This document shows positions 13,118-21,636 of a stretch of DNA of 38,153 nt, piece after piece. This stretch comes from an uncultured Oscillospiraceae bacterium (lineage in GTDB: Bacteria; Bacillota; Clostridia; Oscillospirales; Oscillospiraceae). The notes beneath the pieces were generated by a model. The model made no database searches, was not told the origin of the DNA, and saw only the letters and a program-made list of their open reading frames with translations. The stretch's first letter is position 1. Each line of letters opens with the position of its first letter. The translations under genes were made by a program, and so were the position numbers. Location: assembly GCA_934635545.1 (NCBI GenBank), contig CAKTZN010000001.1:1-38153 (forward strand), read 5' to 3'.

Positions 13118-13153
13118 AAAGAGACACCACCCACAGGGTGGTGTCTCTTTTTG
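13118..13153 (+). terminator. Displaced native ssrA terminator
   Basis: The stem AGAGACACCACCC/GGTGGTGTCTCT is followed by a T-run immediately after attR. It is probably the original terminator of ssrA, now cut off by the element, and may also serve the integrase transcript. Confidence 0.85.
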
Positions 13154-13183
13154 TCAACTTTTCCGGCAGGCTTCGCGCATAGC

Positions 13184-13873
13184 CTATACCCCGCGGAGCT
13201 CCACGGATGGCACCGCGGGCCTTACGATGTCGGCCCAGTGCTCCAGCACGGCCTTTTCCGGTGCGTGAAGGCCCGTTTGGATCACAGAGTCCCGGTCGGT
13301 GAAGCACTGGATATAGTAGCGCTTCGCCCCGGCGATCCATTGTGCGATGCCCGCAAAGGAGGCGTCGTTGTGGAACTCCGCCACAGCGGTGGTGCGGAAC
13401 TCATAGTCCACCGCGCCGGACAGCAAATAGGCCACGCTTTCCCGGATGGAAGTCAGGTCAAAGCCCGGCAGGCCCACGGTGGCGGCGTACTGCTCCGGAC
13501 TGTTCTTGATGTCCATGGCCACATAGTCCACCAGACCCTCCCCTACCAGCGACCGCAGGGCGGCGGGATGGCTGCCGTTGGTGTCCAGCTTCACGGCGTA
13601 ACCCAGGTCCTTGATGGCCCGCAGCAGCGCCGGCAGATCGCTCCGCAGCAGCGGCTCACCGCCGGTGACGGCCACGCCGTCCAGCAGCCCCTGCCGCTTG
13701 CGGAGAAATGTCAGCAGCCCGACGTCGTCCATGACCGGCTCCATGCCGCCCAGCACCAATCCGCCGTTATGGCAGAAGGGGCAGCGGAAGTCGCACCCCG
13801 CCAGAAACACCGTGCAGGCCACATGACCCGGGAAATCCAGCAGCGTCAGCTTTTGCAGTCCGTGAATGTCCAT
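13184..13873 (-). CDS. nrdG: Anaerobic ribonucleotide reductase activating protein (radical SAM)
   Basis: A 229-aa protein starts ATG at 13873 after GGGGAGGGGACAAC. The radical-SAM motif CDFRCPFC (CxxxCxxC) sits near residue 30 in LDFPGHVACTVFLAGC..., with the SAM-binding GGEPLL at about 80 and KLDTNG and MDIKN strands after it. The family generates the glycyl radical on class III ribonucleotide reductase under anoxia. This is the longer clostridial NrdG2-type form. Its nrdD partner is not in the window, and a related glycyl-radical activase cannot be fully excluded. Own promoter at 13904-13932; it is the first host gene beyond the element. Confidence 0.85.
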   Translation of the reverse strand: MDIHGLQKLTLLDFPGHVACTVFLAGCDFRCPFCHNGGLVLGGMEPVMDDVGLLTFLRKRQGLLDGVAVTGGEPLLRSDLPALLRAIKDLGYAVKLDTNGSHPAALRSLVGEGLVDYVAMDIKNSPEQYAATVGLPGFDLTSIRESVAYLLSGAVDYEFRTTAVAEFHNDASFAGIAQWIAGAKRYYIQCFTDRDSVIQTGLHAPEKAVLEHWADIVRPAVPSVELRGV

Positions 13874-13903
13874 GTTGTCCCCTCCCCTTTTCAGATACCA
13901 CAT

Positions 13904-13932
13904 ATTGTAGTCCCACAGCGAGAGAAAGTCAA
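13904..13932 (-). promoter_or_regulatory. nrdG promoter
   Basis: On the minus strand, TTGACT (13932-13927), 17-bp spacer, TACAAT (13909-13904); 31 bp upstream of the start codon. Confidence 0.75.
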
Positions 13933-13945
13933 GATACTGATGCAG

Positions 13946-13981
13946 AAGAAAGCCCTCCGGCGGTGCCGGAGGGCTTTCTCA
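13946..13981 (-). terminator. Terminator of the opp operon
   Basis: The strong hairpin AAAGCCCTCCGG/CCGGAGGGCTTT has a short T-rich tail on the minus strand. It lies 40 bp after the oppA stop and just upstream of the nrdG promoter. Confidence 0.8.
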
Positions 13982-14019
13982 ATTACGTTTCAGTCATTGT
14001 CTGAAGCGAGAAGCCGCAC

Positions 14020-15816
14020 TCAGGGCAGGATCTCCTCGTTCATGTTCCAAATGACATAGTAGGTGCCGATCTGACCCACGACGAAGAACTCATCGGGATA
14101 GTCAGCCTTCAGGGTGGCGATCTCGTTGGTGGGAACGTCGTCGATCATCTGCCAGTCGCCGTTCTTGAAGTTGGCCAGGTCGTTGTTGGCGTTATCGGAC
14201 AGATAATACTTGACCTGCTCCATGGTGACGTTGGCGGCATCATAGTAGTTGGGGTTCTTCACGGTGGTGATCACGCTGTTGTGATCCCAGGAAGCGATGG
14301 TGTAAGCACCGTTGCAGACGTAGGTGGAGGGATCGGTGGCCCAGCCTTCGTTGGCGACCACGTCCTCACGGACGGGGAAGAAGGTGGGGAAGGCCAGCAG
14401 CTCGTTCCAGTAAGCAACGGAGTTGGACAGGGTGACCTCCAGAGTGGTGTCGTCCAGAGCCTTGACAGCCAGATCGTCCTTGTTGTCGGTGCCGTAGCCC
14501 TTGACCTGCTCGAACATGTAGCCGTAGTCGGCGCCCAGCTCAGCAGAAGCGGCGCGCTTCCACGCGAACTCGAAGTCCTTGGCGGTCAGAGGCTGACCAT
14601 CGGACCACTTCAGGCCGTCACGCAGCTTGTAGGTATAAGTAACGGTGCCGTCCTCGTTGGCAACACCCTCAGGCAGCTCGGTAGCGCAGTCGGCCTTGAT
14701 GACCAGCTTGCCATCGGCATCCTGATCCCACTTGGCCAGACCGGCGAACAGGTGGCTGACCATGGTGGCGCCGTCGACGGAGGAGTTCAGAGCGGGGTCG
14801 ATGGTGTCAGGCTCGGAAGCCAGGCAGACGGAGATGTTGTCGGTCTTGCCGGCAACGGTGCAGCGATAGAAGTACTTGTAGCCCAGAGGATTGGAGAAGA
14901 AGCCCTCGACATCCTTGTTCAGCATGTACAGGTCGGTGTAGAAATACAGGGGAACGATACCGCCGGTGGACATCAGCAGATCCTCGGCGCGGTGCATCAA
15001 CTGGAAGCGGACTTCGTTGTCGGTGCAGGACTTGATGGTGGAGATCAGCACGTCATAGGTCTCAGCCCAGGTGCCGTTCTCGACCTTGATGTCATAGCCC
15101 AGGTCGGTCAGATCCAGGTTGTACATCTTCAGCGCGCCATGACCCTCACGGCCATACTGCGCGTCGTTGTTGCCGGAGTTGGTGACCCACATATCCAGGA
15201 AGCAGATAGGATCGTTGTAGTCGGCCAGCCAGCCGTTACGGGCGATGGAGTAGTTGCCGTCCTTACGGGTGTTCAGGAAGGTGTTCCACTCCTGGTTCTC
15301 CAGGTTCATGGTGATACCCACGCTGCCCATGGCAGCCTGCAGGTACTCGCCAATGGCCTTATGACCCTCGGAGGTGTTGTACAGATAGGTCAGAGTGGGG
15401 AAGTTGGTGAACTTCTGCTCGTTCTCGTCCCAGGTGTAGTACTTCTTCAGGATCTCGATGGCCTCAGCAACGTTGCTCTCATAAGCATCCTCTGCTACGT
15501 TGTAGTAGCCGGGATAGCTGCTGTCGTGGCCGGCGTTCTTATAGAACTCGCTGCCGTCGGGCTCAGTCATGCCCATTGCCACGAAGGAGGAGGCGGGAAC
15601 CTGGCCGCCCTGGGCGATGTCGTTGACGATGTAGTTACGGTCAAACAGCAGCGCGATGGCGTAGCGGATCTCCTCACGAGCGGCTTCCTTCTCTTCCGCC
15701 GTCATGTTGGAGGTGTCCGTGGTGCCCTGGCTATCGCCGCCGTTCGTGCCGCCGCCGCAGGCGACCAGAGACAGGGCCATGACCAGTGCCAGGATCAGAG
15801 CTAAAAACTTTTTCAT
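14020..15816 (-). CDS. oppA: Oligopeptide-binding lipoprotein, apparently circularly permuted
   Basis: A 598-aa protein uses the ATG at 15816 after AAAGGA. A lipoprotein signal is present (MKKFLALILALVMALSLVAC, Cys20). In family-5 peptide-binding proteins the mature chain begins with a segment like ISVCLASEPDTIDPALNSS and ends near a segment like LYMLNKDVEGFFSNPLGYKY. Here the order is reversed. Residues about 36-320 (EEIRYAIALLFDRNYIV ... NPLGYKYFYRC) correspond to the usual C-terminal half, and residues 328-598 (ISVCLASEPDTIDP ... GTYYVIWNMNEEILP) to the usual N-terminal half. The total length is normal, so this looks like a circular permutation. It captures peptides at the outer face of the membrane for the permease encoded upstream in the same operon. 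Confidence 0.88.
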   Translation of the reverse strand: MKKFLALILALVMALSLVACGGGTNGGDSQGTTDTSNMTAEEKEAAREEIRYAIALLFDRNYIVNDIAQGGQVPASSFVAMGMTEPDGSEFYKNAGHDSSYPGYYNVAEDAYESNVAEAIEILKKYYTWDENEQKFTNFPTLTYLYNTSEGHKAIGEYLQAAMGSVGITMNLENQEWNTFLNTRKDGNYSIARNGWLADYNDPICFLDMWVTNSGNNDAQYGREGHGALKMYNLDLTDLGYDIKVENGTWAETYDVLISTIKSCTDNEVRFQLMHRAEDLLMSTGGIVPLYFYTDLYMLNKDVEGFFSNPLGYKYFYRCTVAGKTDNISVCLASEPDTIDPALNSSVDGATMVSHLFAGLAKWDQDADGKLVIKADCATELPEGVANEDGTVTYTYKLRDGLKWSDGQPLTAKDFEFAWKRAASAELGADYGYMFEQVKGYGTDNKDDLAVKALDDTTLEVTLSNSVAYWNELLAFPTFFPVREDVVANEGWATDPSTYVCNGAYTIASWDHNSVITTVKNPNYYDAANVTMEQVKYYLSDNANNDLANFKNGDWQMIDDVPTNEIATLKADYPDEFFVVGQIGTYYVIWNMNEEILP

Positions 15817-15885
15817 GGTGTCTTTCCTTTCACACAATTTATTTTTCAACATGCGCGTTGGCGCACATGGTGAACCAAAGGGGGA

Positions 15886-16872
15886 TCAGTTGATCTCGTT
15901 GACCCGGTGGCAGGCCACGAAGTGCCCGCTGGATACCTCGTTGAAGGGAGGCATGGATTCGGCGCACGCCTCGGTGGCGTAGGCGCAGCGGGTACGGAAG
16001 GGGCAGCCGGAGGGCGCGTTGAGGGGGCTGGGGATATCGCCGTGCAGCACGATGCGCTGGTTGGCGCGGGCCACCTTGGGATCCGGCACCGGCACCGCGG
16101 ACAGCAGGGACTTGGAATAGGGGTGCAGGGGACGCTCGTAGATCTCGGCGGCGTCGGCCAGCTCCACCATCTTGCCCAGATACATGACGGCGATGCGGTC
16201 AGAGATGTGGCGCACCACCAGCAGGTCGTGGGCGATGAACAGGTACGTCAGACCCAGCTTATCCTGCAGCTCATCGAACATGTTGATGACCTGTGCCTGG
16301 ATGGACACGTCCAGCGCGGACACCGGCTCGTCGCAGACGATGAAGTCGGGGTTGACGGCCAGGGCGCGGGCGATGCCGATACGCTGACGCTGACCGCCGG
16401 AGAACTCGTGGGCATAGCGGGAGGCGTGCTCACTGTTCAGGCCCACATGATCCATCAGCTCCAGGATGCGCTCCATGCGCTCCTCCTTGGTCTTATAGAG
16501 CTTATGGACATCCAAGGGCTCACCGATGATGTCGGAGACGGTCATGCGGGGGTTCAGAGAGGAATAGGGATCCTGGAAGACCATGGTGGCCTTCTTGCGG
16601 AATTCCTTGATATCGGCGGGGGTCTCCAGCTTTTTGCCGTTATACCAGATCTCGCCGCCGGTGGGCTTATACAGGTGCAGCAGCGTGCGGCCCACGGTGG
16701 TCTTGCCGCAGCCGGACTCGCCTACCAGGCCCAGGGTCTCGCCCTTGTTGATGCTGAAGGATACGCCGTCCACCGCCTTGAGGGGCTTGGTCTTGAACAT
16801 ACCCATGTTGATGTCAAAGTACTCCTTTAAGTCCTTGACCTCGATCAACGGCTGATTTCTGTTCTCACTCAC
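15886..16872 (-). CDS. oppF: Oligopeptide ABC transporter ATPase OppF
   Basis: A 328-aa protein starts GTG at 16872, overlapping the oppD stop as GTGA. Walker A is GESGCGKT, the signature is FSGGQRQR, Walker B is [12 protein letters not shown], and the H-loop is LFIAHDL. The C-terminal oligopeptide-transporter extension carries CPFRTRC...C...C cysteines, the four-Cys iron-sulfur cluster pattern seen in Opp/Dpp ATPases. With OppD it energises peptide uptake through OppB/OppC. Confidence 0.95.
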   Translation of the reverse strand: MSENRNQPLIEVKDLKEYFDINMGMFKTKPLKAVDGVSFSINKGETLGLVGESGCGKTTVGRTLLHLYKPTGGEIWYNGKKLETPADIKEFRKKATMVFQDPYSSLNPRMTVSDIIGEPLDVHKLYKTKEERMERILELMDHVGLNSEHASRYAHEFSGGQRQRIGIARALAVNPDFIVCDEPVSALDVSIQAQVINMFDELQDKLGLTYLFIAHDLLVVRHISDRIAVMYLGKMVELADAAEIYERPLHPYSKSLLSAVPVPDPKVARANQRIVLHGDIPSPLNAPSGCPFRTRCAYATEACAESMPPFNEVSSGHFVACHRVNEIN

Positions 16873-17894
16873 TGGACGTCACCGCCTTTCTCCGGTTCCG
16901 CCAGCAGTGTGACGGAGCCCTCATCCACGCCTTCCTTCACGTTCATCCAGCAGGAGGCGAAGTGCTCATCGTTGATGATCATCCGCTCGGGCCGCTGGCG
17001 GATGCACACCTTCATGGCCGCGTCGCACCGGGGCGCGAAGGGACAGCCGGCGGGCATGTTCAGCAGGTCGATGGGGGTGCCGGTGATGGGCTTGAGCCGC
17101 GTGCCGGCGGTGTGGGCCGTGGGGATGGAGCGCAGCAGGCCCTTGGTATACTCATGCTTGGGACTGTAGAAGATCTCGTCGGCGGAGCCCTGCTCGCAGA
17201 TGGAGCCGGCGTACATGACGATGACCTCGTCGCACAGTTGGGCCACCACGCCGAGATCGTGGGTGATCATGATGATCGCCATCCCCAGTTCCTGCTGGAG
17301 GGATTTCATCAGCTCCAGAATCTGGGCCTGGATCGTGACGTCCAGCGCTGTCGTCGGTTCGTCGGCGATGAGAATATCAGGCTCGCAGGCCAGGGCCATG
17401 GCGATCATGACACGCTGGCGCATGCCGCCGGAAAACTCGTAGGGGTACTGCTTCATGCGCTTTTCCGGCTCGTTGACGTTGACCAGCCGCAGCATCTCCA
17501 CGGCGCGGTCATAGGCCTGCTGCTTGTTGCGGTTGGTGTGCAGCAGGATGGCCTCCATCAACTGGCGGCCGATGGTATAGGTGGGGTTCAGGGAGGTCAT
17601 GGGGTCCTGGAAAATGATACTGATCTTGTTGCCGCGGATGTCCTTCATGACCTTTTCGCCGGCGCCTACCAGCTCCTGGCCGTCAAACTTGATGGAACCG
17701 CCCACGATCTTACCGGTACCGGCCAGGATCTGCATGATGGAATAGGCGGTGACGGACTTGCCGGAGCCGGATTCACCCACGATGCCCAACACTCTGCCGC
17801 GCTCCAGGTTGAAGGACACGCCGTTGACGGCGCGGACCTCACCGGCGTCGGTAAAGAAGGAGGTACGCAGGTCTCTTACTTCCAATAATGCCAT
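16869..17894 (-). CDS. oppD: Oligopeptide ABC transporter ATPase OppD
   Basis: A 341-aa protein starts ATG at 17894 after AAGGAGGGC. Walker A is GESGSGKS, the signature is FSGGMRQR, Walker B is [12 protein letters not shown], and the H-loop is IMITHDL. The C-terminal extension contains CPFAPRC with further Cys residues (probable 4Fe-4S site). It lies 16 bp after oppC and is translationally coupled to oppF by a four-base overlap. Confidence 0.95.
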   Translation of the reverse strand: MALLEVRDLRTSFFTDAGEVRAVNGVSFNLERGRVLGIVGESGSGKSVTAYSIMQILAGTGKIVGGSIKFDGQELVGAGEKVMKDIRGNKISIIFQDPMTSLNPTYTIGRQLMEAILLHTNRNKQQAYDRAVEMLRLVNVNEPEKRMKQYPYEFSGGMRQRVMIAMALACEPDILIADEPTTALDVTIQAQILELMKSLQQELGMAIIMITHDLGVVAQLCDEVIVMYAGSICEQGSADEIFYSPKHEYTKGLLRSIPTAHTAGTRLKPITGTPIDLLNMPAGCPFAPRCDAAMKVCIRQRPERMIINDEHFASCWMNVKEGVDEGSVTLLAEPEKGGDVQ

Positions 17895-17909
17895 ACTACT
17901 CTGCCCTCC

Positions 17910-18968
17910 TTAACTGTTCAGCTTGGGGTCAAACGCGTCGCGCAGGCCGTCGCCGAACAGGTTCAGCGACAGAACGATCAGCGAAATGACGATGGCGGGG
18001 ATCACCAGGCGGTAGGGATAGGTGGTAATGCCGTTCAGGGCATCGGAGGCCAGAGAGCCCAGAGAGGGCATGGGGGCGTTGACGCCCAGGCCCAGGAAGG
18101 ACAGGTAGCTCTCGGTAAAGATGGCGCTGGGGATCTGCAGAGCGGTGGAGATGATGACCACGCTGATGCAGTTGGGCAGCAGGTGCTTCATGATGATCCA
18201 CTTGCCGCTGGCGCCGGTGGCGCGGGCCGCCAGCACATACTCCTGCTCACGCAGGGAGAGGATCTGGCCGCGGATCAGGCGGGCCATGGACACCCAGTAC
18301 AGCAGGGCGAACACCACGAACAGGCTGATGATGTTGCTGCCGATCTTGGCCAGGGCCGTGCCCTCGATCACATCGCCCAGGGCCACCTTCAGCACGGCGG
18401 CCAGCAGGATGACCATCAGCATATCCGGCAGCGAGTAGATGATATCCACGATACGCATGATGATCAGGTCGACCTTTCCGCCGCAGTAGCCGGCGATGGA
18501 GCCGATGGTCACGCCGATGATCAGCACGATGATACTGGCGAAGAAGCCCACCGCCAGAGAGATACGGGTGCCGTACACCACGCGGATGAAGTAGTCACGT
18601 CCAGCGGAGTCGGTGCCGAACACATGGGGGAACACCTTTTCACCGGCGGCGATCTTCGCCTGCTCGGTGGCGCCGTACTCGAAGGGGCGCAGGTTGTTGT
18701 AGGAGGCGTCCACCTTCTTGCCGGGGGCAACGCCCAACTGGCGGCTGTAGGAATACGGCCAGACGGCGGGCAGGATCAGCGAGGACAGTGTGATGATCAG
18801 CACCACGATCAGGGAAATGGTGGCCACCTTGTTCTTCAGCAGGCGCTTGCAGCCATCCTTGAAGAAGGTGGAGGAGGGGCGCATCTGCACCATGTACGCC
18901 TTATCCTCGGCACTGGCCGGCATAAAGGCGTCCAAATCCACATGCAGACTGAACGGTTTTTTCAACAT
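17910..18968 (-). CDS. oppC: Oligopeptide ABC transporter permease OppC
   Basis: A 352-aa inner-membrane protein starts ATG at 18968 after GGGAGGGGAG. A cytosolic N-terminal extension of about 45 residues is followed by a first span (VATISLIVVLIITLSSLIL), a periplasmic-side loop and five more spans. The EAA loop that contacts the ATPase is visible as ARATGASGKWIIMKHLLPN. The C-terminus ends DPKL as is usual for the OppC/DppC family. It pairs with OppB. Confidence 0.94.
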   Translation of the reverse strand: MLKKPFSLHVDLDAFMPASAEDKAYMVQMRPSSTFFKDGCKRLLKNKVATISLIVVLIITLSSLILPAVWPYSYSRQLGVAPGKKVDASYNNLRPFEYGATEQAKIAAGEKVFPHVFGTDSAGRDYFIRVVYGTRISLAVGFFASIIVLIIGVTIGSIAGYCGGKVDLIIMRIVDIIYSLPDMLMVILLAAVLKVALGDVIEGTALAKIGSNIISLFVVFALLYWVSMARLIRGQILSLREQEYVLAARATGASGKWIIMKHLLPNCISVVIISTALQIPSAIFTESYLSFLGLGVNAPMPSLGSLASDALNGITTYPYRLVIPAIVISLIVLSLNLFGDGLRDAFDPKLNS

Positions 18969-18985
18969 ATCTCTTCTCCCCTCCC

Positions 18986-19915
18986 TTATTCCAGCGTGAT
19001 GCGCGGGTCGACAGCCTTATACAGGATGTCGCTGACCAGGTTCATAATGACGATCAGCGCCGCCAACACGATGGTGGTGCCCATGATCAGCGGATAGTCA
19101 CGGTTGGTGATGCTGTTGACGAACGCGCGGCCGATGCCGGGCACGGCGAAGATCTGCTCCACCACCAGAGAGCCGGTGACGATATAGGCCAGCATGGGGC
19201 CAAAGTAGGTGATCACGGGGATCAGCGCGTTTTTCAGGGCGTGGCCGAAAATGATGTGGCTGCCGGAGACGCCCTTGGCCTTTGCGGTACGGATGTAATC
19301 CTGGCCCAGGACGTCCAGCATGGACGAGCGGGTCAGTCGCGTGGTATGTGCCAGCGGGTACAGGGCCAGCGTGATGATGGGCAATACAAGTCCGCCTGCC
19401 GCCTCGCCGTTGGCTGGGAACAAGGCCAGCTTCACCGAGAACAGCACCAGCAGCAGTGAGCCCATGATGAACGAGGGCATGGAGATGAATGCCGTGGTGA
19501 TCACCATGATGGCCTTATCGATGAATTTGTTGCGCCGCAGCGCCGCGACGGAGCCCAGCACCACGCCGATGCCCAGCGCGGAGAAGGCGGCGATGACGCC
19601 CAGCTTGGCCGAGACCTTCATGCCGTCGCTGATGATGTCGATGACCTGGCGGCCGCGCTGCTTCAGGGACGGGCCGAAGTCCAGCTTCGTCACAATATCC
19701 TTCAGGTAGGTAAAGTACTGGGTCATGACCGGCTTATCCAGGCCGTACTTGGCTTCCAGCGCTGCCTGCGCGGCCTCGGAGATCGCTTTTTCGCCCAGGA
19801 ACGGGCCGCCGGGCACGATACGGGTGACGAAGAACGTCACCGTCACGACCACCCAGACCGTCACGATCGCCAGTCCGATGCGCTTGAGAATGTAAAGCAA
19901 TGTCTTTGAATTCAT
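18986..19915 (-). CDS. oppB: Oligopeptide ABC transporter permease OppB
   Basis: A 309-aa protein starts ATG at 19915 and is the first gene of the operon. The N-terminal LYILKRIGLAIVTVWVVVTV span, the RIVPGGPF loop, the EAA loop YIRTAKAKGVSGSHIIFGHA and the C-terminal YKAVDPRI match OppB/DppB. It forms the channel with OppC. A strong promoter lies at 20055-20083, with a leader of about 130 bases rich in hairpins. Confidence 0.95.
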   Translation of the reverse strand: MNSKTLLYILKRIGLAIVTVWVVVTVTFFVTRIVPGGPFLGEKAISEAAQAALEAKYGLDKPVMTQYFTYLKDIVTKLDFGPSLKQRGRQVIDIISDGMKVSAKLGVIAAFSALGIGVVLGSVAALRRNKFIDKAIMVITTAFISMPSFIMGSLLLVLFSVKLALFPANGEAAGGLVLPIITLALYPLAHTTRLTRSSMLDVLGQDYIRTAKAKGVSGSHIIFGHALKNALIPVITYFGPMLAYIVTGSLVVEQIFAVPGIGRAFVNSITNRDYPLIMGTTIVLAALIVIMNLVSDILYKAVDPRITLE

Positions 19916-20083
19916 TCCTACATCTTCCTATCGTTCTTATTTTCGTGAGCATCCGCTTTCGTTCCTTTTTCAGGAACGAAAAGGGAGTACTCCCTTTTGA
20001 CCGCGGTATCTCCCTCTGTGGCCGCGGCCCGCTTTTGATGTGACTTGTCTTTCGATTATATCAGACTTTCCTCCGATGTTCAA
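19916..20083 (-). promoter_or_regulatory. opp operon promoter and structured leader
   Basis: Minus strand: TTGAAC (20083-20078), 17-bp spacer, TATAAT (20060-20055), a strong sigma-A promoter. The leader can form three hairpins: a CCGCGG-based stem (about 20003-20034), the palindrome AAAAGGGAGTACTCCCTTTT (19979-19998) and TTTCGTTCC/GGAACGAAA (19957-19981), the last two partly exclusive. This could be attenuation or mRNA protection. No known riboswitch is recognised. Confidence 0.7.
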
Positions 20084-20119
20084 GGAAAAAATCTGATTTT
20101 GCCGCCTCCCTTCCGCTTT

Positions 20120-20314
20120 TTTGACCAAAATGTAGTGGTCAAAGGCTCTTTCTTTTCTTACTTTTTGCACAACATGTCTATTGACATGGAATTTTCTCGA
20201 AAATTTTGTCCTTTTCTGGTGGACATATATCTTTTGGCAGATCACCGCTGTGGTTTCGTAAAGTGAAACTCCCCGTTTCGCCTCATTGTATTTTTCTGTT
20301 TTTCGTGCTACACT
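20120..20314 (+). promoter_or_regulatory. AraC-gene promoter and candidate operators
   Basis: The promoter TTGTAT (20286-20291), 17 bp, TACACT (20309-20314), with an extended TG before the -10, precedes the AraC-type gene. Between the divergent promoters lies TTTGACC(N10)GGTCAAA (20120-20143), with half-sites 17 bp centre to centre, plus two small palindromes (about 20175-20210). These are plausible sites for the AraC-type protein to control opp and itself. The operator role is inference. Confidence 0.6.
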
Positions 20315-20354
20315 GTCACTATACCATACCGACCCTGTCAAAAGGAGGCTTCTT

Positions 20355-21590
20355 ATGGCTGACAGAAGCGGAAAGGCGCTGCCGATACAGGCGCTGTACT
20401 GCTCGCAGGCGGATTACAGTCAGATCTGCCGGGTGGCGGTGGAGACCATCGACACACCGGCCACCCCCATGATCCACCAGATGTCCCGGTTCTGGCTGTT
20501 TACCGGCGGACGCGGCACCGTGGTGCTGCAGGACCGGCAGTATGAGGTGGGGCCGGGTTCGCTGGTGTCGGTGCTGCCGTGGCAGATCTCCGACGTACCG
20601 GCGGTGGAGGAGCCGCTGCAGTACTATCTGCTGACGTACTATTTTGATAATGTGAACATGGCGGTAAAGGCCCTGGGCCAGGCGGGCCGCACGCCGCTGC
20701 GATTGATGGAGGACATGGCCGCCGCCCCGGTGGTGCAGTGTACGCCCCGTGAGACGGAGGAGCTGCGGCAGCTTCTGGAGCGGCTGCGGCAGGAGACCGA
20801 CCGTCCGGAGGGCGATCCCCTGGGAGAGCTGTACGTCGCCAACAAGCTGGCGGAGGTGGTGATCACCTTCCTGCGGCTGGGGCAGAAGCGGGGAAAACCG
20901 GCCCAGCGGGCCATCGAGAAGAGCGATATCCTCCACTATATGTACACCCATCTGGGGGAGAAGCTGACGCTGGCCCAACTGAGCCGCCAGTTTTTCCTCA
21001 GCGAGTCCGCCATCAGCGCCTACATCACCCAGACCACGGGGCTGTCCTTCTTCGACCTGCTGGGGGAGATGCGCATCGGCAAATCCATCAGCTTCCTGCT
21101 GTATACCGACCTGACCATGGAGCAGTTGGCGGAGATCCTGGGCTTTGTGGACAGCTCCCATATCAGCAAGGTGTTCTCCGCCCGGCTGGGCATGAAGGCC
21201 AGCCAGTTCCGGGAGGTGTATCGCCGGGTAGGCGGTCTGTGCGGCATCCAGGACGATCCCACCGCCTATGAGGTGGTGTCGTACCTGTATCACAACTACA
21301 CCCGCGACCTGCTGCCCCAGCATACGGCGGCCCGGTTCGGCCTGTCGGTGAAGGAGCTGAACACCCTGCTTCTGTATCAGGTGGAGAAGGATTTTACCGA
21401 TTTTCTCAACTTCCTGCGGATCAATCGGGCGTGTACGCTGCTGAAGACCACGGACAAGAGCGTTACCGACATTGCCTTCGAGGTGGGGTACAACACCGTC
21501 AAGACCTTCAGCCGCAATTTCCTCAAGTTCCGGGGGATGTCCCCCGGCGCCTTCCGGCAGGAGGTAGCCCTGCAGGAAAACGCTTTATAA
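20355..21590 (+). CDS. AraC-family regulator with two HTH modules
   Basis: A 411-aa protein uses the ATG at 20355, preceded by AAAGGAGG; longer in-frame reading from 20286 runs through the promoter. The N-terminal cupin-like ligand domain (about 1-150, FWLFTGGRGTVVLQDRQYEV) is followed by a first AraC HTH pair (about 195-290, LTLAQLSRQFFLSESAISAY ... MEQLAEILGFVDSSHISKVF). A second, more canonical module comes at the C-terminus (about 305-405, LKTTDKSVTDIAFEVGYNTV, KTFSRNFLKFRGMSPGAFR). Having two AraC modules is unusual. It is divergent from the opp operon, which it probably regulates in response to a peptide or related signal. Confidence 0.88.
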   Translation: MADRSGKALPIQALYCSQADYSQICRVAVETIDTPATPMIHQMSRFWLFTGGRGTVVLQDRQYEVGPGSLVSVLPWQISDVPAVEEPLQYYLLTYYFDNVNMAVKALGQAGRTPLRLMEDMAAAPVVQCTPRETEELRQLLERLRQETDRPEGDPLGELYVANKLAEVVITFLRLGQKRGKPAQRAIEKSDILHYMYTHLGEKLTLAQLSRQFFLSESAISAYITQTTGLSFFDLLGEMRIGKSISFLLYTDLTMEQLAEILGFVDSSHISKVFSARLGMKASQFREVYRRVGGLCGIQDDPTAYEVVSYLYHNYTRDLLPQHTAARFGLSVKELNTLLLYQVEKDFTDFLNFLRINRACTLLKTTDKSVTDIAFEVGYNTVKTFSRNFLKFRGMSPGAFRQEVALQENAL

Positions 21591-21601
21591 ATAGGTATAA
21601 A

Positions 21602-21634
21602 AGAATTGGGGCGCACTGCGTCCCAATTCTTTTC
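21602..21634. terminator. Terminator between AraC gene and the arginine-catabolic pair
   Basis: The hairpin GAATTGGG...TCCCAATTC has a T-run to the right and an A-rich left flank. It lies between convergent stops at 21590 and 21637 and can serve both. Confidence 0.8.
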
Positions 21635-21636
21635 TG

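Noticed and set aside
20000..20035. T-box-like GGGAGATACCGCGG in the opp leader
   Set aside because: It has two differences from the T-box core, and the leader from the mapped -10 is only about 45 bases upstream of it, too short for the specifier stem.
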